Source: Candidatus Kapaibacterium sp. (lineage in GTDB: Bacteria > Bacteroidota > Ignavibacteria > Kapaibacteriales > UBA2268). Taken from it: 64,000 nucleotides of DNA. Shown piece by piece: positions 54,601-62,514 of this stretch (position 1 is its first letter; each line of letters starts with the position of its first letter). A program made the translations under genes and the position numbers. The notes under the pieces are model-generated. The model saw only the letters and a list, made by a program, of their open reading frames with translations. It ran no database searches and was not told where the DNA came from. The DNA lies in NCBI GenBank assembly GCA_026390695.1, contig JAPLFL010000104.1, forward strand, positions 1 to 64,000, read 5' to 3'.

Positions 54601-55072
54601 ATTGGCTACTGATGCTAATTTCTCAAATATTGTTTATACCAAAAATACCATACCTTTTACAAAATTGACTCTGACAGCCAATGAATTAAAACCAAATACA
54701 AAGTATTTTTGGCACGTAAGAGGAACAAATGATGGTGGGAATGGCTCTTGGAGTGATACTTGGAGTTTTAAAACAGGGATATTCGGTTCTGTTGGAAATA
54801 ATCGAATAGAAGGAGTATATTACTTTCAAGATGTTCATCCTAATCCTTCAGATGGAAATTTTAGTATAAATTTATATTTATATAAGCCATCAAATATTAG
54901 CTATAAGATATATAATGAGTCAGGTGAACTTATTTTTGAAAAAGCTGAAATACTTCATAGCACTGGCTCAGTGCAATTAGTATGGGATTCATCTCTTTTC
55001 TCTACAGGTGTTTATTATATAAAAATTTATATTGATAATTATCAAATAAATGAAATTTTAACAAAGATTTAA
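51650..55072 (+). CDS. Giant secreted FG-GAP/ASPIC-UnbV protein with Fn3-like and T9SS domains
   Basis: About 1140 residues from ATG 51650; an in-frame start at 51623 would begin in a TTA/ATT microsatellite. Signal peptide to about residue 19. FG-GAP/VCBS-type calcium-loop repeats (D-x-N-x-D-x-x-D-I, e.g. DWNNDNYDDIAIG, DFDGDGFPDC, DFNGDGRPDLFL, DYNKDGKTDIFVA, DINNDGLPDLTVG) run from about 210 to 640. An ASPIC/UnbV-like domain follows at about 645-735 (GCKATIYSGNQ ... HFGLGN ... VINYPNGQ). Fibronectin-III-like repeats fill about 760-1050 (W-x-S-V-x-x-A-x-x-Y, WRVRAF). The C-terminal about 75 residues (VHPNPSDGNFSINLYL ... TGVYYIKIYIDNY) are a T9SS sorting domain. Likely a surface or released adhesin or propeller protein. 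Confidence 0.88.
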   Translation: MKKFLISLLTLLMPFILIATPVEIKYDNGTSRTNYDNHIDREESLFLMPDGPCNITELKVYFAGTVAQEDTIYIVGDPSEGTVSPTFWVLSYNIKYPPIVVQYDGKPGWRSFPINGLRSDGLDRICVQHRVKDGGPYFGQDTKGQSVVRGFYCDTDENNSLGGPGAYKLAVGNFMIRLMVEYDLPFQNTSQLPPAAVLTNASIRLGITDSKANLIASSDVSIVDWNNDNYDDIAIGSYFFENHKDGTFINVSAKFNISAGMTSWADFDGDGFPDCYALVNGAWQEDKKMMVSGDAIYKNNSGQSFSKQISTNLFKTPYPNPSDDFKLTKKYINDTIFNPYSCITPLWGDFNGDGRPDLFLANNRVGVTVNGNYCERYFPDQLWLQNSSGQFENNSFTSGILGFEKYSTDNGSGWFGWEDCYGASASDYNKDGKTDIFVATYRLVRDRLYRNDGAGKFTDVGTQTGVLGNPTADPNAFGHGMGSEWADINNDGLPDLTVGNLGHPDWRGQWSNPSLIFINGGASKNFAFTENHRNMGLKFFEMNAGVCWADLDLDGNQDLWHGQISYNAEGSQGEPKRAGHFYMNQGAPDFKLKDMTWYFGALVHGPWSAARIDYDRDGDIDLVVCSNFEGVKVFRNDMPHRGKWIELKLKGSPKDNVSTECFGCKATIYSGNQMFYRDLNGSIAGTRTTQNSFDLHFGLGNILNIDSIVINYPNGQKNLIKNIEMNNYYVIPYMQSASAPILCTPALQDPPNYCMNKTINKLVWNSVAGAVKYEIQYSFCYNFTGVIQDTCFDFHTVTVFGKGTTELSTTFTDQYSYNWRVRAFTANDSSNWSTVWSFTNGKPKPSAPTLVSPANKTTEVPVTPQLVWLAAYYPISAKINTAYNVQISKSNTFSSLIVDSTNILALTANIGTILEPQTTYYWRCRAINADVQVQGDWSNIFSFTTLNLPLKVNLSSPANNDSNIVVPISVKWQSVTNSNSYIAELATDANFSNIVYTKNTIPFTKLTLTANELKPNTKYFWHVRGTNDGGNGSWSDTWSFKTGIFGSVGNNRIEGVYYFQDVHPNPSDGNFSINLYLYKPSNISYKIYNESGELIFEKAEILHSTGSVQLVWDSSLFSTGVYYIKIYIDNYQINEILTKI

Positions 55073-55143
55073 TTGCATTTATTAATAAAAATAATTAATT
55101 TACAATTGGAGCAATTCTTTTTTTAAATAATTTCGGGAGTTTT

Positions 55144-55539
55144 ATGATTAAAAAGTTTCTCATTGCAATTGTTGTTGTTTTTGTTGCCATTCAAGTTATG
55201 GACTATGTTCTCCATAGCTTGATTCTTGGGCATATTTACCAACAAAATGCTTCCATTTGGCGCCCAAATATGATGAATCTTATGTGGGCTATGCACCTTT
55301 CTACATTTATTGTAACAGTCTGTTTTGTTTATATTTATTATAAGCTTATACAGAATAAATCTGCTTTCCGGGGTGTTTGGTACGGTATCGTATATGGCAT
55401 TGCCGCTGGAATGGGAATGGGATATTCTACATATTGCATGTTTCCGATTCCATACGTTTTAGCAGTAAGTTGGTTCTTTGGATCAGTAATTATCTATACG
55501 ATTGCAGGACTGATAACGGCTTTGATCATTAAAGAATAG
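55144..55539 (+). CDS. Four-helix integral membrane protein
   Basis: 131 residues with four predicted membrane helices: about 3-23, 46-67, 78-98 and 104-128. No enzymatic motif is visible; conserved-looking glycines line helix three (GIVYGIAAGMGMGY). I do not assign a function. GGGAG precedes the ATG. It is followed by a strong terminator at 55557-55598, so it is probably the end of its transcription unit. The gap from the giant secreted gene is 71 bp, so co-transcription is possible but not needed. Confidence 0.7.
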   Translation: MIKKFLIAIVVVFVAIQVMDYVLHSLILGHIYQQNASIWRPNMMNLMWAMHLSTFIVTVCFVYIYYKLIQNKSAFRGVWYGIVYGIAAGMGMGYSTYCMFPIPYVLAVSWFFGSVIIYTIAGLITALIIKE

Positions 55540-55556
55540 TTTATTGAAAATTTTGA

Positions 55557-55598
55557 AAAGAAAAGCTGGCATTGACATTGGTTTTACCAGCTTTTTTT
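55557..55598 (+). terminator. Rho-independent terminator
   Basis: AAAAGCTGG (55561-55569) pairs with CCAGCTTTT (55587-55595), followed by a T-run. It lies about 20 bp after the membrane-protein stop codon. Confidence 0.85.
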
Positions 55599-55640
55599 AT
55601 TTTTATCATATATTGTAAAATCGTTTCCTACTTGAAGGCT

Positions 55641-55709
55641 GTCATTCCTGCGTATGCAGGAATCCCCTGATTGGCACTGGAAGGAGATTCCCGCATGCTC
55701 GAAAATGAC
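55641..55709. repeat. REP-like palindromic element
   Basis: The arms start GTCATTCCTGCGTATGC and end with a partly diverged complement (GATTCCCGCATGCTCG...AATGAC), about 18 bp apart. It is the same family as the inner palindromes of the nested elements but without the flanking inverted ends, so it is a solitary copy. Confidence 0.75.
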
Positions 55710-55778
55710 AATAATTCCTAATTCATTAAGGAAATGATATAATATTAATAGCTTTTGTTTGTTTTAATGATAGAATTT

Positions 55779-56237
55779 ATGAAAAAAACAATATCTTTGA
55801 ATCTAAAATATCCGCCATCCAAGCCATGTTCCTGCGATATTTGCACAAGTTACTGCCAACGTCCGGGATGGTGGACAATTGAAGAAGCAGAACGTGCTAT
55901 TGATGCCGGATATTCTTCCAGAATGATGCTTGAAATGGCTCCGGATATGACTTTCGGTGTACTGTCTCCCTCATTTTATGGATGTGAAGGTTACTTTGCA
56001 ATGAATTTATTCTCAAAGGAAGGTTGTAATTTTCTTAAAAATGGGTTATGTGAACTTCATGGAACAGACTTTATTCCACTCGAATGCCGCTTCTGCCACC
56101 ATGACCGTGTAGGTGAGGGTAAAAATTGTCACAGCGATTTGGAGAAGATGTGGAACAGTAATGAAGGTCGTACATTAGTGGCAAGATGGTCAAAAATAGT
56201 TGAATTACTAAAAAAAGTCAGTAAAACTAATGGTTAA
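55779..56237 (+). CDS. Cysteine-rich protein, probable metal- or Fe-S-binding
   Basis: About 152 residues from ATG 55779; ATG 55767 is an alternative four codons upstream. Ten cysteines in two groups: C17, C19, C22, C26 (PCSCDICTSYC) and C69, C83, C91, C103, C106, C117 (including LECRFCHHDR). The spacing suggests a zinc or iron-sulfur site similar in style to YkgJ-type zinc/iron-chelating proteins, but the match is not secure. No signal peptide, so cytosolic. Stand-alone gene between a REP element and convergent gpsA. Role unknown. Confidence 0.72.
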   Translation: MKKTISLNLKYPPSKPCSCDICTSYCQRPGWWTIEEAERAIDAGYSSRMMLEMAPDMTFGVLSPSFYGCEGYFAMNLFSKEGCNFLKNGLCELHGTDFIPLECRFCHHDRVGEGKNCHSDLEKMWNSNEGRTLVARWSKIVELLKKVSKTNG

Positions 56238-56304
56238 TGGTTAATTAATCTGGAAAAATACAATTCAACTCCGATATAACTCATAACTCATAATTAAAAT
56301 AGTC

Positions 56305-57312
56305 CTACCACCACCATTCATGCTTTGCTTGTCTATTCATCAGGACTTTGATTGCTTCAAGTGGTTTAACATTGTTAAAAATTATTTCATACATCTGTTC
56401 AGTTATAGGCATTTCGACTCCATGTTTTTTGCCAAGAAAATATGCTGATTCAGTAGTTGATATACCTTCCGCTACCATCTGCATGTGGGTAATAATATCT
56501 TCAACAGACCTGCCCTTACCAATTTGCTCACCAACATATCTGTTACGACTATGAAAACTATTGCATGTAACAACCAGATCACCCAAACCTGATAAACCGG
56601 ACAAAGTCATCTGCTTTCCACCTATGGAGTAGGCCAGTCTTGACATCTCAGCCAATCCACGTGTTATCAAAGCAGCTTTTGTATTATCCCCTAACTCCAG
56701 TCCATCGATTATTCCTGCAGCTATTGCAATAACATTTTTCAAAGCACCACCAATTTCACAACCAACCACGTCGTCAGAATTATAAACTCTGAATGAATTT
56801 GATGTAAATAAATCCTGTACATATTTTGAGGTTAATGGATTATCAGAAGCTGCGACTACTGTGGTTGGAACATTACGAGCTACCTCTTCGGCATGACTTG
56901 GGCCTGTAATCACACAAAAATCATCAGGATTTAAACCTAAATCACTCATTAATTCCGATGGTCGCATCAGACTGTGTTTTTCTATGCCCTTTGAACAGTT
57001 AACAACAATTTTTTCAGTCAAAATAAATTTATACTCTGAAAATACCGGTCTTATAAATTGAGTAGGAATAACCAATATCAAGGCTTCTTTAAACCTCATT
57101 TCTTTTGGATCAATGCTTGCTCTCAATGTTTGAGGAAGTTCAATACCGTTTAAATAAATTTTGTTTGTATGAATAGTATTGATTTCATTCACCACTTCAG
57201 TTTCATGTGACCATAAAGTAACATGGTGCCCGTTATTTACTAATAGTGCAGCCAAAGCCGTACCCCAGCCCCCCGCTCCGATTACACCGATTCTCTTTTT
57301 ATCTTTTTTCAT
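56305..57312 (-). CDS. gpsA: Glycerol-3-phosphate dehydrogenase [NAD(P)+]
   Basis: 335 residues from the ATG at 57312, preceded by GGA; ATG 57324 and a start at 57348 are in frame. It reduces dihydroxyacetone phosphate to sn-glycerol 3-phosphate for phospholipid synthesis. The Rossmann motif GAGGWGTALA is at the N-terminus. VNCSKGIE, GPSHAEEVA and the catalytic lysine region GGALKNVIAIAAGIIDGL with GDNTKAALITRGLAEM are all present. Downstream of plsY on the same strand, with the nested miniature element at 57350-57610 in the gap. Confidence 0.95.
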   Translation of the reverse strand: MKKDKKRIGVIGAGGWGTALAALLVNNGHHVTLWSHETEVVNEINTIHTNKIYLNGIELPQTLRASIDPKEMRFKEALILVIPTQFIRPVFSEYKFILTEKIVVNCSKGIEKHSLMRPSELMSDLGLNPDDFCVITGPSHAEEVARNVPTTVVAASDNPLTSKYVQDLFTSNSFRVYNSDDVVGCEIGGALKNVIAIAAGIIDGLELGDNTKAALITRGLAEMSRLAYSIGGKQMTLSGLSGLGDLVVTCNSFHSRNRYVGEQIGKGRSVEDIITHMQMVAEGISTTESAYFLGKKHGVEMPITEQMYEIIFNNVKPLEAIKVLMNRQAKHEWWW

Positions 57313-57349
57313 ATTTTTTTCCATAATAACAACAATAATAAAAATCAAA

Positions 57350-57610
57350 GCTGTTTTAAAAGTAGAATATTTACCAAAAATGTCATTCCTGCGAATGAGA
57401 CTGTGTGAAAACTACCTTTACTTGTCATTCCTGCGAATGCAGGATTCCCCAATTGCGCCATGGAAGGGGATTCCCGCATTCGCGGGAATGACAGATACGT
57501 GAATATTTCGTGTTTTCACACAGTCTCGCATGCGGGAATCCCCTTTCAGTACCACTTTAGGGGATTCCTGCATTCGCAGGAATGACAGAAAAGTAACTTA
57601 TGAGATAGCC
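57350..57610. mobile_element. Nested miniature element between plsY and gpsA
   Basis: The left end GCTGTTTTAAAAGT and the right end (complement GGCTATCTCATAAGTT) are related inverted ends. With the insert at 57397-57527 removed, the outer element is 47 + 83 = 130 bp. It is the inverse orientation of the outer element at 42896-43156, with the same 47/83 split. It contains a REP-like palindrome whose right arm ends AATGAC at 57586. It separates plsY from gpsA; no open frame. It could act as a processing or attenuation hairpin in the joint transcript. Confidence 0.7.
57397..57527. mobile_element. 131-bp inserted element, second copy
   Basis: The ends are GAGACTGTGTGAAAACT (57397-57413) and its complement with one change (57511-57527). 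The interior palindrome has the arms GTCATTCCTGCGAATGC and CATTCGCGGGAATGAC. It has the same length and same plus-strand orientation as 42979-43109, while the surrounding outer element is inverted relative to that locus. Confidence 0.75.
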
Positions 57611-57660
57611 TTTATTATTTAAACTATTTTTTCTATGTATTCAAAAGCTTTATATTAAGT

Positions 57661-58359
57661 TCAATTTTTTTTACCGAGTTTAATCAATTGAAGCTTATTA
57701 AATTTATTTTCGTTCCCTTTTAATAGTCGGGCTATATTTTGTCTGTGAGTAAAAATAAGGAATACAGATATAAATAATGCAAAGTAAATCAGAACGGGAT
57801 ATTCCGGCATGTTATCGCGAAAAATATTAAATCTGACTAATAAAGATAATGGAAATGCACAACCAGCAATCATAGAACCTAATGAGATATAACCTGAAAA
57901 TATTACAACGAGGATAAAGGCAACAACTGCTATAGACATATCTATCGGGGCAATCCCAATCAACATTCCGGCTAATGTATTTACTCCTTTTCCTCCGCGA
58001 AATCCTGCAAAAACTGTAAACACATGGCCAATAATGGCGAAGAAACCGGCAAAAATTCTTACAAGTATAAGATCATTAAACCAGTTAATATTATTTGGAA
58101 ATACTATATTCAGACCAAAATAGTTTACAACAACAACAACAGGAATTACACCTTTAAGAATATCAATAACTTGAATAAACAAACCCCATTTCCAGCCAAG
58201 TAATCTAAAAGCATTTGTACTTCCCATATTTCCACTGCCTTTTTCTCTAATATCAAAGCCGAAAACCCTTTTACTTACTATTAATGCAGTTGGTATTGAA
58301 CCTATAATATAACTAATCAGTGCGATGATAACTAAGTTCCAATATTGCGATAAATCCAT
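57661..58359 (-). CDS. plsY: Acyl-phosphate:glycerol-3-phosphate acyltransferase
   Basis: 232 residues, an integral membrane enzyme with about five helices. It transfers the acyl group from acyl-phosphate to sn-glycerol 3-phosphate, the first acylation in phospholipid synthesis. The three conserved PlsY loops are present: GSIPTALIVSK, GSGNMGSTNAFRLLG and FAGFRGGKGVNT. It lies upstream of gpsA, which makes its substrate, and the two are probably co-transcribed from the promoter at 58398-58428. Confidence 0.95.
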   Translation of the reverse strand: MDLSQYWNLVIIALISYIIGSIPTALIVSKRVFGFDIREKGSGNMGSTNAFRLLGWKWGLFIQVIDILKGVIPVVVVVNYFGLNIVFPNNINWFNDLILVRIFAGFFAIIGHVFTVFAGFRGGKGVNTLAGMLIGIAPIDMSIAVVAFILVVIFSGYISLGSMIAGCAFPLSLLVRFNIFRDNMPEYPVLIYFALFISVFLIFTHRQNIARLLKGNENKFNKLQLIKLGKKN

Positions 58360-58397
58360 AAATATTTCAAATAATTGATAAACAAAACAACTTACAA

Positions 58398-58428
58398 CAA
58401 ATATATATAAAACATGAATAAAATCAAA
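58398..58428 (-). promoter_or_regulatory. Bacteroidota-type promoter for plsY
   Basis: On the minus strand TTTG (58428-58425) and TATATTTG (58405-58398) are 19 nt apart. The predicted start near 58391 gives a leader of about 32 nt. It begins only 3 bp beyond the stop of the upstream methyltransferase gene. Confidence 0.75.
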
Positions 58429-58430
58429 AT

Positions 58431-59201
58431 TTATTTAAAATTCGTGAAATAATGAAGCGCTATTCCGGCTGCTACTCCAACGTTCAAGGAATCAGTTTTT
58501 CCAGTCCCGCGAATCTTGAACTCCTTAGTTAAAATCTTTTTTACTTTTTCTGATATACCTTCGGATTCATTTCCGAATACGATCCCGAATTTCTTCTGAG
58601 GTGAAATCTTATCTATATAAGTTTTTGCACCAAGTGAAGCACCAAAACATTCAAAATCCTTATAATTTGAACTTATATATTCAGAAAGATTTTCAGTTGT
58701 TACAATTGATGACCGAAAAATTGAACCCATAGTTGCTCTAACAGTTTTTGAATTGTACTTATCAGCAGATTCATTCCCTAATATCACTTGATTTATCCCG
58801 AACCAGTCTGCTGTTCTGATTATAGTACCAACATTACCGGGATCTGAAACACCGTCCAAAACTATGAAAGGTTTATTGAAATTAGGTGTTATTTCTTTGA
58901 TTACTCCAACTGCAATTATACTTTGTGGTGATTTAGTCTCACTCAACTGATCAAAGTGAAGTTTACTTGCAGTATAAATAGCCACACCTTTATTAGCATA
59001 CGTATCAGCAAGAGCTAATGCTTCTTGCGACGGATGATCGCGTAAGACTAAAAGCTCAACTTCAAAATCGCTGTTAAGTAATTCATTGCACAATTTTTCT
59101 CCTTCGACCAGAAATAACCCATTCTGCTCACGCATAGGTTTCTTGTGAAGAGAACGAATTAATTTACTTAGTCTCTGTGAAATTTGTACACTAAAATGCA
59201 T
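58431..59201 (-). CDS. SpoU/TrmH-family RNA methyltransferase
   Basis: 256 residues. An N-terminal substrate-binding domain (about 10-95; LFLVEGEKLCNELL) is followed by the SPOUT catalytic domain. The three TrmH motifs are FVLDGVSDPGNVGTIIRTADWFG (motif 1, with N and R), IVFGNESEGIS (motif 2) and SLNVGVAAGIALHYF (motif 3). It would methylate a ribose 2'-OH in rRNA or tRNA with S-adenosylmethionine. The exact target, as for RlmB or TsnR relatives, cannot be decided. TAATTTTG at 59259-59252 on the gene strand is a plausible -7 box. Confidence 0.9.
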   Translation of the reverse strand: MHFSVQISQRLSKLIRSLHKKPMREQNGLFLVEGEKLCNELLNSDFEVELLVLRDHPSQEALALADTYANKGVAIYTASKLHFDQLSETKSPQSIIAVGVIKEITPNFNKPFIVLDGVSDPGNVGTIIRTADWFGINQVILGNESADKYNSKTVRATMGSIFRSSIVTTENLSEYISSNYKDFECFGASLGAKTYIDKISPQKKFGIVFGNESEGISEKVKKILTKEFKIRGTGKTDSLNVGVAAGIALHYFTNFK

Positions 59202-59323
59202 AATCGAATTTAATAGTTTATATAATTTTCTAAAGAATCATTGATTCAAATCAAAATTAATAAAACTCAACTACAATTGCACTATAAAAGTAGTCTGATT
59301 CAAAATTATTTCTAAAATATAAA

Positions 59324-60718
59324 TTATTCGGATTTTAATTCATTAGCTATGATAAAAGCACCGCTTATGATATTTGTAGTAAATATTGGTGTCATTACAG
59401 CATTGAATTTTCTGTTTATCAATCCTAAAGCAGATCCACTAAATGTAAATGATTGCATTTCAGATGACATTAACAATTTATCGAATTTATCTTTAATTAA
59501 TTTAGCTTCAATTCCCTCAAACAATTCAAAAAAAGTTAAATCGCTAAAATTCACACCAGTACTTGAGTTTTGGTTAAAGTAGAGAATTTTTCCATCAACA
59601 TCCAGATTAAGGATCATACTTGGTATATGCTCAAAAATATAGTCCAGCACTAATTTATTTTCATTCAGCTGCATTAGTGTTTTCTTTTGACCGGTATGAT
59701 CTGTAATTAGTCCGACTAATCCTCCGACAGCCCCATCTATATCAGTAAATGGAGTTTTATAAAATATTATATTATAATTTTTCTCATCTACATTACGATA
59801 TTCAGCTTCGTAAACCTGCATCCCTCCCTTTGAAAGCAATTCACTGTCATATTTGGAAAAGATATCATCAGTATTATTAGGAAAAGTTTCTATCTCATGA
59901 TAAGAAATAATTTTATCTTTACATTGACTCGTAAATGATTCAAAAGCCTTATTACATCCAATATATAAAAGCTCTTTATTCTTGAAGAAAATCGGAAAAG
60001 GAATCGCATCGATTATTTCCTGAAGTAAATATGCCTGATAACGATGATGAGTCTTACTTTCTTGTAAAGCCGCTACAGTTCTCTGATGTTCTGAAATTTC
60101 AAGTTGTAAATTTAATGTTCTTTCCTGAACAAGCTGTTCCAAACGAGTACGAAATTCTTTTAATTCACCTTCATATACTTTTTTTTGGGTCACATCGGTT
60201 AATGTGATATATGCATAGTCATTACCGGATATTTTATCTTTAAATTTTCGGCTATCAAGACGAATAAACAAATCCTCATTGTTCAGATTCATCTCAAGTT
60301 CACATGTTATATTTCTGTCATTTTCAAACAATGTATCAATGAATCCAAAAAATTTATTCTTATTATTATTTCTGACAAACCTGAACAGAAGCCGACCAAG
60401 CAAGCGTTTCTTTTCCATTCCGAACATTGAACAGGCAGTAAAATTTGCATCAAGAATAAGGCCTTTATCATCAATTGTTAAATAACCAATTGGTGCTGAA
60501 TTATAAAGTTCAGCATATTTCTTTTTATCGTCATTAATATCTTTATTCGATCGCCTTAAAGCTTTATTTTGAATTTCAAGTTCTTTCTTTTCATTGTAAA
60601 TTTGAGTTAGAATTTCTAATTTATCTTCAATGCTAAAAGAGTCAAAGTCTGCACTGGAAAAGCTATTTGAGTTAATTTCAAATTGCTTGACATTCCCATT
60701 TTCTTTTATGTTTTTCAA
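59324..60718 (-). CDS. Multi-PAS sensory protein without an output domain
   Basis: 464 residues. An N-terminal coiled coil (about 28-70) leads to PAS domain 1 (about 72-185; YNSAPIGYLTIDDKGLILDANFTACSMFG). A second coiled coil follows (about 188-222; LEQLVQERTLNLQLEISEHQ). PAS domain 2 (about 230-345; IPFPIFFKNKELLYIGCNKAFESF) and a third PAS-like segment (about 350-460; IPSMILNLDVDGKILYFNQNS) complete it. No HisKA/HATPase, GGDEF or other output is present and the frame ends cleanly. Cytosolic. It may relay to a separate partner through the coiled coils. It stands alone between a methyltransferase and pgi. Confidence 0.85.
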   Translation of the reverse strand: MKNIKENGNVKQFEINSNSFSSADFDSFSIEDKLEILTQIYNEKKELEIQNKALRRSNKDINDDKKKYAELYNSAPIGYLTIDDKGLILDANFTACSMFGMEKKRLLGRLLFRFVRNNNKNKFFGFIDTLFENDRNITCELEMNLNNEDLFIRLDSRKFKDKISGNDYAYITLTDVTQKKVYEGELKEFRTRLEQLVQERTLNLQLEISEHQRTVAALQESKTHHRYQAYLLQEIIDAIPFPIFFKNKELLYIGCNKAFESFTSQCKDKIISYHEIETFPNNTDDIFSKYDSELLSKGGMQVYEAEYRNVDEKNYNIIFYKTPFTDIDGAVGGLVGLITDHTGQKKTLMQLNENKLVLDYIFEHIPSMILNLDVDGKILYFNQNSSTGVNFSDLTFFELFEGIEAKLIKDKFDKLLMSSEMQSFTFSGSALGLINRKFNAVMTPIFTTNIISGAFIIANELKSE

Positions 60719-60843
60719 TTATACTCCGAACTATTTTGCTTGACTTGACTTTATGAACTGGATTTTATCTGATTTTGTAAATTTTTATTATCGAACTTAA
60801 TGAATAAATAATTTATTGAAAAGTAATTTAAAAAATTTCGGTT

Positions 60844-62514
60844 TTAATCATTAGTATTCTTATTAGTCTTATAAAAATTGATCAGATTATTTGTAGAGCA
60901 ATCATGAGAATTTACTTTGTTATCTGATTTAAGTTCAGGGAGAATAATCCCCGCAAGCTGCTTTCCAAGCTCAACTCCCCATTGATCGAAAGGATTAACA
61001 TTCCAGATGATACCTTGTACTAAAACTTTATGTTCATAAAAAGCTATAAGAGTTCCCAAATTACGTGGGTTTAAATTTTTAATTAAAATTGAATTTGACG
61101 GTTTGTTTCCGGCAAAGATTTTATGATATTTTATCTCATTGATTTCATCATCGGATTTACCCTGATTTCTAAGCTCGGCTGTTATTTCCGATTCTGTCTT
61201 TCCACGCATCAGTGCTTCAGTTTGAGCAAAAAAGTTTGATAATAATTTTTCATGATGATCAATAAAATCAGAAAAATTTTCATTGCCAAGATTATGAACA
61301 AAGGCAATAAAATCGCTTGCTATTTTTTGAGTACTTTGATGAATAAGTTGGAAAAAAGAATGTTGAGAATTTGTGCCTGCAGATCCCCATATCACCGGTC
61401 CAGTCTGATATTCTACTGATAATGAATTTTTATCGGTACATTTTCCATTGCTTTCCATATCCAATTGTTGTAGAAATTCGGGCAGCTTTGATAGATACTG
61501 GCTGTATGGAATAATTGCATAAGTTGGAATATCAAGAAAATTTCTATACCAAATCCCTATCAGAGCCATTATCACGGGTATATTATGGTTAAATTGTTCA
61601 TTACGGAAATGAATATCGGCATCATAAGCGCCTTTAAGTAATTCCTCGAAATTATTATAACCGATAAATAAAGAAATTGACAGTCCTATGGCTGACCACA
61701 ACGAATAACGCCCACCGACCCAATCCCAAAATTCAAACATATTTTCTAAATTGATCCCAAACCTTTGAACTGCATCTTTATTGGTTGATAAAGCAACAAA
61801 ATGCTTGGAAATATCGTCTTGACTTGTGTTAGAGTGCGACAGGAACCAATTCTTAGCCGTTTGAGCATTCGTCATGGTTTCCTGTGTGGTAAAAGTTTTT
61901 GATGCAATGATAAAAAGTGTTGTTTCGTAGTTAAGTCTTTTCAGAGTTTCACTAATGTGCGCTCCATCAACGTTTGACACAAAATGAACCTTTAAATCCG
62001 GGATAGCATAGTGTTTCAGGGCTTCGCAGACCATTGCCGGTCCAAGATCGGAACCACCTATTCCAATATTAACAATATCTGTAAACTTCTTTCCATTAAA
62101 ACCTGAAATTTCCGCAGAATGGAATTTATCAGTGAAAATTTTAATCTTCTCCAAAATTCTCTTTATTTCAGGCATTACGTTGAAATTATCAACCAAAACG
62201 GGCTCGGTACCAAAATTACGTAATGCAGTGTGAAGAACAGCTCTATGCTCGGTATTATTAATTTTAATACCTGTAAACATCTGTTCGATTTTATCTTTTA
62301 AACCGGCTTCAGAAGCAAGCGAGTATAATTCTTCAATAATATTTTCATTTATTAGATTCTTTGAATAGTCGAAAAGAAAATCCTTGAACAAAACATGAAA
62401 TTTATCAAATCTGGATTGATCCGATTCAAATTCATGACGTAAACTCATGGTCTTTGCATCATCGGCTAATTTGAGCAACTGAGCCCATGGAGCAGTTTTA
62501 TTTATTACTTCCAT
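60844..62514 (-). CDS. pgi: Glucose-6-phosphate isomerase
   Basis: About 556 residues from ATG 62514, which overlaps the TlpA-like gene by 17 bp; the in-frame start at 62553 is too far inside that gene. It interconverts glucose 6-phosphate and fructose 6-phosphate in glycolysis and gluconeogenesis. Family motifs include VNIGIGGSDLGPAMV, SKTFTTQETMTNA, VGGRYSLWSAIGLS and VIWGSAGTNSQHSFFQLIHQ. The C-terminal part with QWGVELGKQLA is intact. Translationally coupled to the thioredoxin-like gene upstream. Confidence 0.95.
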   Translation of the reverse strand: MEVINKTAPWAQLLKLADDAKTMSLRHEFESDQSRFDKFHVLFKDFLFDYSKNLINENIIEELYSLASEAGLKDKIEQMFTGIKINNTEHRAVLHTALRNFGTEPVLVDNFNVMPEIKRILEKIKIFTDKFHSAEISGFNGKKFTDIVNIGIGGSDLGPAMVCEALKHYAIPDLKVHFVSNVDGAHISETLKRLNYETTLFIIASKTFTTQETMTNAQTAKNWFLSHSNTSQDDISKHFVALSTNKDAVQRFGINLENMFEFWDWVGGRYSLWSAIGLSISLFIGYNNFEELLKGAYDADIHFRNEQFNHNIPVIMALIGIWYRNFLDIPTYAIIPYSQYLSKLPEFLQQLDMESNGKCTDKNSLSVEYQTGPVIWGSAGTNSQHSFFQLIHQSTQKIASDFIAFVHNLGNENFSDFIDHHEKLLSNFFAQTEALMRGKTESEITAELRNQGKSDDEINEIKYHKIFAGNKPSNSILIKNLNPRNLGTLIAFYEHKVLVQGIIWNVNPFDQWGVELGKQLAGIILPELKSDNKVNSHDCSTNNLINFYKTNKNTND

